Assembly (NCBI GenBank): GCA_026390555.1
Contig: JAPLFS010000060.1
Span: 1 to 38,157 of the forward strand
Direction of reading: 5' to 3'
Length of the DNA stretch: 38,157 nucleotides
Source: Pseudomonadota bacterium
GTDB taxonomy: Bacteria > Bdellovibrionota_C > UBA2361 > OMII01
How positions within the stretch are numbered: the stretch's first letter is position 1; each line of letters begins with the position of its first letter. Made by a program: the position numbers and the translations under genes. Positions 32,587 to 38,157 of the stretch are shown here, piece after piece. The notes below the pieces were generated by a model. That model had not been told where the DNA came from. It saw only the letters and a program-made list of their open reading frames with translations, and searched no databases.

Positions 32587-34038
32587 ATGAGTACAACCAT
32601 CCCAGCAACGCTTAACGATAGGATTAACGAATTCGGTCACGGAGTATTCCACGACCTAGGGCAGGTTGAGCCCTCCCTCTTCGACATGCACTACTGGAAC
32701 GGCCGCCTAATGCAATGGTCGGCCTCGCATCCTGATTTCAAGGTAAGCCTCTTTCAACTGGTAGATGTGCTCCCAACGCTGCGCTCCCCTGAGGCTATCG
32801 GCGAGCATGTTAGGCGCTACCTCCAGGGCCCTGCGGGTAAGATTCATCCAGCGCTTGCGTGGCTGATCGGCCTCTCCGATAGCATGCTAGGCAGAGCCAT
32901 TACCTCCTTTTGCGTGACCCAGGGAGTTCAGCAGATGGCGAGCCTCTTTATCGCCGGTAGTGGGCCACGCCAAGCGCTTAAGGGCCTGCGCCGCCTACGA
33001 AAGGCTGGTTACTGTTTTACCGTGGACCTACTCGGCGAATTCTGCGTTTGTGAGCGTGAGGCCCTTGAGTACCAGAACCGTTACCTAGATGCCCTTGAAA
33101 CTATCGGCCAAGCGCTGCCAAGCTGGCCAGAGAGTGCCCCGTTAATTGAGGGGCACCCGGGTGAGCTCAGCCCGCTCTCTATCTCGGTCAAACTCTCGGC
33201 GCTCTATTCACAAACAGGTGCGCTAAACTTCAAACGGAGCGTTGAGATCCTATCCGAACGGCTGTCAGAGATCGCGCGCCGCGCCAAGAAGTTCAGCGCT
33301 CAGCTCTACGTTGACGCCGAGGACTCTGGGAGTAACCCCATCATCTATGAGAGCTTTAAGAGGGTCTTTGGCTCTCAGGAATTTATCGATATGCCCTACC
33401 CCGGCATCGTTATTCAGGCCTACTCGCGCAGCGCTGAGGCCCGGGTGCACGAGATGCTAGAGTTTGCGCGCAGACGAAGATCTCCGATAGCAGTGCGCCT
33501 GGTTAAGGGTGCCTACTGGGATTACGAACGGGTTATCAGCCAGCAGAACCAATGGGACTTTCCGTTGTGGAGCGTTAAGGAGAGCTCGGATGCATGTTTT
33601 GAGCACCTTTCGCGCATCCTGCTTGATAACCACGATGTATGCCTTCCGGCCTTCGGCTCGCATAATATCCGCTCGCTCTCGCACGCCTGTTGCTACGCCG
33701 AGAGTAAGGGCCTTTCGTCAAAAAACTTCGAAATTCAGGTGCTCTACGGCATGGCGGAGCCGATCGCCAACGCCTTTGCTAAACGGGGCTATCTGACCCG
33801 CATGTACGTACCGCTCGGCGAGCTGCTCCCAGGTATGGGGTACCTGGTACGGCGGCTGCTTGAGAACACCTCTAACGAATCATTCCTGCGCCACACTTTC
33901 TTCGATAGGGATGAGATCTCAACCCTCCTCGCAGAACCCCTTTTTCCACAAACAAAGGACCTAACCGAGCAGCTCGATCTTGATCTGCCCCTTTCTGCAG
34001 AGCAGGGCGACGGCGTTCTTATGCAACTTGATTATTAG
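32587..34038 (+). CDS. Proline dehydrogenase
   Basis: FAD enzyme that oxidises proline to pyrroline-5-carboxylate and passes electrons to quinone. 483 aa. The TIM-barrel motifs are present: SVKLSALYSQ, QLYVDAEDSGSNPIIYESF, VRLVKGAYWDYE, FGSHNIRSLSHA, and the substrate-binding end GELLPGMGYLVRRLLENTSNESFLRH. It resembles the PRODH part of PutA but is a stand-alone gene. The P5C dehydrogenase gene begins 21 bp downstream, so the two steps are encoded by adjacent separate genes, which helps channel the reactive intermediate. Confidence 0.95.
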   Translation: MSTTIPATLNDRINEFGHGVFHDLGQVEPSLFDMHYWNGRLMQWSASHPDFKVSLFQLVDVLPTLRSPEAIGEHVRRYLQGPAGKIHPALAWLIGLSDSMLGRAITSFCVTQGVQQMASLFIAGSGPRQALKGLRRLRKAGYCFTVDLLGEFCVCEREALEYQNRYLDALETIGQALPSWPESAPLIEGHPGELSPLSISVKLSALYSQTGALNFKRSVEILSERLSEIARRAKKFSAQLYVDAEDSGSNPIIYESFKRVFGSQEFIDMPYPGIVIQAYSRSAEARVHEMLEFARRRRSPIAVRLVKGAYWDYERVISQQNQWDFPLWSVKESSDACFEHLSRILLDNHDVCLPAFGSHNIRSLSHACCYAESKGLSSKNFEIQVLYGMAEPIANAFAKRGYLTRMYVPLGELLPGMGYLVRRLLENTSNESFLRHTFFDRDEISTLLAEPLFPQTKDLTEQLDLDLPLSAEQGDGVLMQLDY

Positions 34039-34059
34039 TGTCTAGGAGATATATCCAAA

Positions 34060-35661
34060 ATGGAAACCAACACACCTTTCATAAACCATCCCCTACTCGA
34101 CTTTAGCCTAGAGAAAAATCGCCTTGCCGTAGAGCAGGGACTGCTAGAGGTTGATGCATTGATCGGCGCCAAGGCGCTCAAGGCCGTCGCGATCATCGAT
34201 GGCAAGCCGGTCTCTGGAACGGAGAGCTACATTCGACACGATCCAAGTAACGTAAAGATCGTAATCGGCTCAACTCAGTTCGCGACTATAGAGCATGCAA
34301 CCTTGGCGATGGAGAGCTGCCGTAAGGGCTTTCCGGCCTGGCGCGCACGCCCGAGCAAAGAGCGTGCAGAGATACTTAGAAAGCTAGCAATATTGATGAA
34401 GGATCAAGCGGCGCTACTGACAGCGATAATAATTCGCGAAGCCGGTAAGCCCTGGAAAGAGGCCGATGGGGATCTTGCTGAAGCGATTGATTTTTGCAAC
34501 TACTATGCGGCCGAGATGCTGCGCATTGCACCAACACGGCGCACTGAGGAGGTGCTTGGTGAGGACAACGTTTATCTCTATCAGCCACGCGGTGTCGCCG
34601 TAGTTATCTCCCCGTGGAACTTTCCACTCGCAATTACGTGTGGCATGACAGTTGCGGCACTCGTGACCGGAAACACAGTGGTGCTTAAGCCCTCTGCTCA
34701 GGGCAGCCTAATAGCGCATGAATTCGCCAAGCTTGTGCTAGCGGCAGGAGTTCCAAGCGATGCCTTTGCATTCCTGCCTGGCCATGGTGCAGAGATCGGT
34801 CGTTTCCTCGTTAATCATCCTGATACTGCACTAATAGCCTTTACCGGTTCACGCGCTGTGGGGCTAGAGATCTTGCGCTCGGCTGCCGCAATCGCTCCCG
34901 GCCAACATGGTATTAAACGTGTTATCGCAGAACTTGGCGGGAAAAATGCAATTATCGTAGATGAGGATGCTGACTTTGACGACGCCGTGCGTGGGGTTCT
35001 CTCTTCAGCTTTTGGATTCGCCGGTCAGAAGTGCTCAGCCTGCTCGCGCCTAATCGTTGTTGGCGAGGCGTACGAGCCCTTCCTGGCACGCCTCGCCGCA
35101 GCACTTGAAGATATGATCGTAGGCCGCGCCGAGAATCCAGCAAGTTTTCTTGGGCCTGTCATCGATGACGAAAGTCACGCCCGAATCTCTACAATGATTC
35201 AGTCGGCACAGGACCTCACAGTGCTGGCGGTAGGTCGTGTTCCGACGGAGTTAGTAACAACCGGCAGCTTTATAGCTCCAACCATCTTCAGGGACGTTCC
35301 TACAACTCACCCAATCTGGAAGGATGAGATCTTCGGTCCGGTTCTGGCGTGCACTAAGGCCGATAACTTTGATCACGCCCTGTCCCTAGCCGTTGAATCA
35401 GATTATGCCCTAACGGGGGGAGTTTTTTCGAGACACCCTGACCATATCGCCAAGGCGCGCACGGATTTCCGTGTAGGGAATCTCTATATTAATAGATCCA
35501 TCACAGGAGCCATGGTAGGGCGTCAACCGTTCGGCGGCTTTAAATTTTCTGGAGTAGGCTCAAAGGCTGGTGGGCCGGACTACCTACTGCAATTTCTAGA
35601 GCCTAGGGTTATAACTGAAAATACGATGCGGCGCGGATTTACGCCGGATCTAAACAACTAA
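34060..35661 (+). CDS. pruA: L-glutamate gamma-semialdehyde (P5C) dehydrogenase
   Basis: Oxidises glutamate semialdehyde to glutamate with NAD. 533 aa. The aldehyde-dehydrogenase core shows SPWNFPLAI (N187), VIAELGGKNA (general base E291) and AFGFAGQKCSACSR (catalytic C325). The C-terminal GNLYINRSITGAMVGRQPFGGFKFSGVGSKAGG is typical of the P5CDH branch. AGGAG lies 11 nt before the ATG. It completes proline catabolism with the upstream gene. Confidence 0.95.
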   Translation: METNTPFINHPLLDFSLEKNRLAVEQGLLEVDALIGAKALKAVAIIDGKPVSGTESYIRHDPSNVKIVIGSTQFATIEHATLAMESCRKGFPAWRARPSKERAEILRKLAILMKDQAALLTAIIIREAGKPWKEADGDLAEAIDFCNYYAAEMLRIAPTRRTEEVLGEDNVYLYQPRGVAVVISPWNFPLAITCGMTVAALVTGNTVVLKPSAQGSLIAHEFAKLVLAAGVPSDAFAFLPGHGAEIGRFLVNHPDTALIAFTGSRAVGLEILRSAAAIAPGQHGIKRVIAELGGKNAIIVDEDADFDDAVRGVLSSAFGFAGQKCSACSRLIVVGEAYEPFLARLAAALEDMIVGRAENPASFLGPVIDDESHARISTMIQSAQDLTVLAVGRVPTELVTTGSFIAPTIFRDVPTTHPIWKDEIFGPVLACTKADNFDHALSLAVESDYALTGGVFSRHPDHIAKARTDFRVGNLYINRSITGAMVGRQPFGGFKFSGVGSKAGGPDYLLQFLEPRVITENTMRRGFTPDLNN

Positions 35662-35675
35662 CAAAATCACACTCT

Positions 35676-36569
35676 ATGAATATTCTCAGATTCCTTGCGC
35701 CTCCAAGCAGATTGCTATGTGCCCTATCAACAATGGCTCTCTTTGGTTGCGCAACGTTAGTTACCTTGCAATACCCAACCCACCCACAGGCCATCCCGGC
35801 CGTGCAACGCCTCACAAGCAATGATGCACTACTTGTACAGGAGGCACGCATTGAGATCGTTGCACTAGGCGCGGGTGCGATGCCGGAGCTCTATCGAGAG
35901 ATGCCACAAGCATCTTCTGCTGCAAAGATCAGGATAATGGAGGTTGCGACCAAAATTGCGTTGCCAGCACAGATGCTCGGCGTTATTTATGCACGGGCCG
36001 TGCAAGATTCAGATACAGTAGTCCGTCAGAGTGCTGCGTTCCAGGCAGCGCGCGCGCCACAACTCGCAGAGACGCTCGCTCCGATCATCCGTACCTTACT
36101 CTACGATCGGGTACCAGATGTGCAAGCAGCAGCTCTTACTGCTCTCGCTGGGTATCCTCAATACCTCAGCTCACAGGAGCTGCTCGCCTTTATCTCAGAC
36201 AAAGAGGTTGTCGTTGCTGCAACTGCGGCCTCAATCGCACTAAAACGAGATGATCCAACACTCACTGTCGCAGCTGATCTTGCCCTCCCGAGGCTAATTA
36301 GTCAGCTCCAGCATCCGCAACCTAGAACCCGCTCAGCGGTCATCTCTGCCCTTGGACAGTACGGTGCAGCACCGACCGTGCCGCCACTGATTACAGTTCT
36401 AAAGAAAGATAAGGTAGCTGAGATTCGCATGAAGGCCGCAATCGCCCTGCTTCGTATCAACACCCCAGACGCACGCCTAGCCGCGCTTGAGGCACTTAAG
36501 GAGTTCTCTTCAAGCGATAACGCAGCCCTTAAAGCTGTAGCAGATCAATACCTAAAGGCAAAGGAGTAG
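35676..36569 (+). CDS. HEAT-repeat lipoprotein
   Basis: 297 aa. The lipobox is L22-F-G-C25 after a basic/hydrophobic signal sequence, with Ala at +2, which favours the outer membrane. The mature part is a run of HEAT/PBS-lyase-like repeats (DSDTVVRQSAAFQAAR, DRVPDVQAAALTALAGYP, HPQPRTRSAVISALGQYG, DKVAEIRMKAAIALLRI). Such proteins are scaffolds; the partner is unknown. It starts 14 bp after the P5CDH gene, so it may be co-transcribed with the proline genes, and a DedA gene follows. Confidence 0.88.
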   Translation: MNILRFLAPPSRLLCALSTMALFGCATLVTLQYPTHPQAIPAVQRLTSNDALLVQEARIEIVALGAGAMPELYREMPQASSAAKIRIMEVATKIALPAQMLGVIYARAVQDSDTVVRQSAAFQAARAPQLAETLAPIIRTLLYDRVPDVQAAALTALAGYPQYLSSQELLAFISDKEVVVAATAASIALKRDDPTLTVAADLALPRLISQLQHPQPRTRSAVISALGQYGAAPTVPPLITVLKKDKVAEIRMKAAIALLRINTPDARLAALEALKEFSSSDNAALKAVADQYLKAKE

Positions 36570-36631
36570 CGCAGTACACTAGTCAGCTCTATTTTTTGCC
36601 TCAACGCTTAGATCCATCTATAGTTATCTTG

Positions 36632-37249
36632 ATGCTCGACTTTGTACTTAATACCCATGGCCTAGTCGCCTACCTGACTATTTTGGCCTCTCTGCTTGCT
36701 GGCGCATTCGGCTTTCCGCTACCAGAGGATCTCTCCCTAATAAGTGCCGGTATCTTAATCCACCTAGACAAGGCTGAGCTCTGGATTATGGCTGCTACAT
36801 GTTATGTTGGCATCCTGACAGGTGATCTGATTATCTTTCGTATCGGATGGATGGCTGGACCAGCTCTTCTTCGCAAACGATGGGTGCGAAGATATATGAC
36901 CTCAAAGAAGCTGCACTCAATTCGTCAAGGCCTTGAGCGTCGTACATTTTCCACGATCCTCTTCGCACGCCACCTCTTCTACCTTAGAACAGCAACATTT
37001 CTCGTATGTGGAACTGTGCGCATGTCATTTGTCAGATTTCTTTTAGCAGATGCCGTAGCGGCCCTAATCACCACCCCGGTCATGCTGGGTCTCGGCTACT
37101 TCTTTGCGCAGCACTACGACACCCTGCTCGCATACATGCATCAGGTAAAAATAGCTCTAATCTTAATAGGGGTTGTGGGCTCTGCCTACCTGATCTTACG
37201 CCAGATTCGCCGTCAACGCAGAAGAGCGCGCAGAGCTCTTAAAATGTGA
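36632..37249 (+). CDS. DedA-family membrane protein
   Basis: 205 aa from the ATG at 36632; an upstream in-frame TTG at 36596 would add 12 residues without a ribosome site. DedA/VTT features include GAFGFPLPEDLSLISAGIL, GDLIIFRIGWMAGP, and the arginine-containing FSTILFARHLFYLRTATFLVCG. Multiple membrane helices run throughout, with a basic C-terminal tail. DedA proteins are implicated in lipid-carrier flipping and proton-dependent processes; the specific cargo here is unknown. Confidence 0.9.
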   Translation: MLDFVLNTHGLVAYLTILASLLAGAFGFPLPEDLSLISAGILIHLDKAELWIMAATCYVGILTGDLIIFRIGWMAGPALLRKRWVRRYMTSKKLHSIRQGLERRTFSTILFARHLFYLRTATFLVCGTVRMSFVRFLLADAVAALITTPVMLGLGYFFAQHYDTLLAYMHQVKIALILIGVVGSAYLILRQIRRQRRRARRALKM

Positions 37250-37288
37250 TGTGCGGTTTTCTGTAATCGTGCTATTATTATCAGAAAG

Positions 37289-37310
37289 TTTATACTGGGG
37301 TGAATAGTTA
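37289..37310 (+). repeat. Dispersed 22-bp repeat before the 76-aa gene
   Basis: Identical over 22 bp to 22118-22139 and in the same orientation. It ends 4 nt before the ATG at 37315, so it forms the immediate leader of that gene. The flanks are not related to the 39-bp repeat at 22097. Confidence 0.9.
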
Positions 37311-37314
37311 GAGA

Positions 37315-37545
37315 ATGTCACTAGTTGAGCAAAAATATAACGAAGCGCTTGATAAGATGAGCGGTAGGGATCGAGTTGAAAGAACTTTATCTTTATTTGG
37401 ATCTATCTGCGAGATGCTGACACTTCAGGTTTCAAAGGAATTTTCTGAGCTAACCGAACGCGAGCTGCGAAAGAAGGTTGCTGAACGCTTGTACCTTTCT
37501 GACAAAGGAGCTCAGGAGCTTTTAAAGAGGGTGCGGGTAATTTGA
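37315..37545 (+). CDS. Small helical protein of unknown function
   Basis: 76 aa, soluble, predicted largely helical (VEQKYNEALDKMSGRDRVERTL, ELTERELRKKVAERLYLSDKGAQELLKRV). No family is recognised. The charged, evenly spaced pattern suggests a real protein, possibly a small coiled-coil or regulator. The dispersed repeat ends right before its ATG. No strong ribosome site is visible; TAGAGA is the nearest purine-rich stretch. It is flanked by DedA (65 bp upstream) and a convergent phosphotransferase gene. Confidence 0.65.
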   Translation: MSLVEQKYNEALDKMSGRDRVERTLSLFGSICEMLTLQVSKEFSELTERELRKKVAERLYLSDKGAQELLKRVRVI

Positions 37546-37613
37546 TCGATCCAATTACTGGTTGTTTTGCTTCATCCTTTTACGGAGAGCCAAGATTCAC
37601 GCAAGATGCAGGG

Positions 37614-38157
37614 CTACGGCAATAAAGCCTCGCCTGCAAGAGGAAGTTCAATCCGCTCTAGCGCCTGCACAACCGCAAACTGAGTTCTGGCTCGCTCCAG
37701 GTTGTGCTTTGGTCGGTGGATTCTAAAATAAGTATCGCCATCTAGATAATCTGTCAGGAAGCGCACCCCTAAGATAAGAGCCAGAACGCGTGGTGCGAGG
37801 GGCAGAAGCTCAATCTCATTCGGTGTTAGAGTACTGCCCATTTCTCCCATATAGCCGCGATAGATAGCTTGATAGAGCTTCATATCAACGACCACCTTAG
37901 ATAGGTCCTGCTCATCTTCATCACACGCTACGGCTGTATTCCTAACTAGATCGCCGAAATCAAAGAGTGGTGTTCCAGACATGCAGGTATCTAGATCTAA
38001 CAAACACACAGCCTTCGTTCCCGTAGCGTCAAAAAGCACGTTATTAAGCTTCATATCGTTATGACATACACGCGCCGGAATCTCTTTGGCCTCAAGTGCC
38101 GCAACCAACAAACTGCCAAGCTCCCTTCGCTTAAGGGCGAAATGAATCTGCTCGCTC
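37614..38157 (-). CDS. Aminoglycoside-phosphotransferase-family kinase, partial
   Basis: The C-terminal ~181 residues of a gene that runs off the right edge; the frame stays open to the last base. The catalytic HND-x4-N motif reads VCHNDMKLNNVLFD, and the metal motif is LLDLDTCMSG followed by LFDFGDLVRN. This combination resembles N-acetylhexosamine 1-kinase (NahK)-like members of the choline/aminoglycoside kinase fold. The substrate is probably a sugar or small alcohol; drug resistance is unlikely. It converges with the 76-aa gene, 68 bp away. Confidence 0.85.
   Translation of the reverse strand, partial: SEQIHFALKRRELGSLLVAALEAKEIPARVCHNDMKLNNVLFDATGTKAVCLLDLDTCMSGTPLFDFGDLVRNTAVACDEDEQDLSKVVVDMKLYQAIYRGYMGEMGSTLTPNEIELLPLAPRVLALILGVRFLTDYLDGDTYFRIHRPKHNLERARTQFAVVQALERIELPLAGEALLP

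Noticed and set aside
22118-37310. Identical direct repeats bounding 15 kb, read as the ends of an integrated element
   Set aside because: Further copies occur at 21947 and near position 40. The enclosed genes include ordinary metabolism, no integrase or tRNA gene is present, and no target-site logic fits. A dispersed repeat explains it better.
1-38157. tRNA, rRNA, insertion sequences and prophage genes
   Set aside because: Both strands were read for cloverleaf-like arms, transposase or integrase motifs and phage structural genes; none was recognised. A computed tRNA scan was not available.

Overview
The window reads as a chromosomal segment of a Gram-negative bacterium. It encodes a lipoprotein with a lipobox, an outer-membrane beta-barrel candidate and part of a type III secretion (T3S) apparatus. 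Base composition looks close to 50% GC by eye. The leftmost operon (tilS, ftsH, cdaA, cdaR, glmM, nnr, tsaE, lysC) resembles the order I recall from Deltaproteobacteria in the broad sense (Geobacter-like), but without folP, pdxJ and acpS. A deltaproteobacterial or related uncultured lineage is my best guess; nothing here fixes the species.

Layout. 1-9.5 kb (minus): an almost gapless housekeeping operon for tRNA modification, membrane proteolysis, c-di-AMP synthesis, amino-sugar metabolism, NAD(P)HX repair and aspartate-family synthesis. 9.5-10.6 kb (minus): a small heat-shock protein and a DoxX-like membrane protein. 10.7-17.8 kb (plus): a MoxR/Bat operon with overlapping genes, including a fused BatB-BatC. 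17.9-20.5 kb (plus): nadA, a small exported protein, then a coupled phosphatase/ParB-Srx-like pair. 20.6-21.7 kb (minus): an outer-membrane protein and a 92-aa protein behind a strongly structured leader. 21.66-22.18 kb: a repeat- and hairpin-rich intergenic region. 22.2-24.4 kb (plus): an orphan TraD/VirD4-like ATPase. 24.4-32.5 kb (minus): a T3S operon ending in a thiamine pyrophosphokinase gene. 32.6-37.5 kb (plus): proline catabolism, a HEAT-repeat lipoprotein, a DedA protein and a 76-aa protein. The right edge cuts a kinase-like phosphotransferase gene.

The most striking feature is in the T3S operon, ordered sctI, sctO/P-like, sctR, sctS, sctT, sctU(N), histidine kinase, sctU(C). The export switch protein SctU/FlhB is split. 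The membrane half stops where the NPTH self-cleavage motif should begin. The cytoplasmic half is a separate 89-codon gene about 3.2 kb downstream, beyond a large hybrid sensor kinase. Together the halves have the length of one normal SctU, as if the cleavage were fixed in the genome. The protein encoded before sctR looks like a fusion of the SctO stalk and the SctP ruler.

Two other signals stand out. A 22-bp dispersed repeat with core TATACTGGGGTGAATA occurs in five exact or degenerate copies, one of which supplies the end and stop codon of lysC. The leader of the 92-aa gene can fold into a three-way junction that hides its ribosome-binding site and competes with an upstream hairpin, an architecture like that of a riboswitch. 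All functional calls rest on reading motifs by eye; no database search was run.
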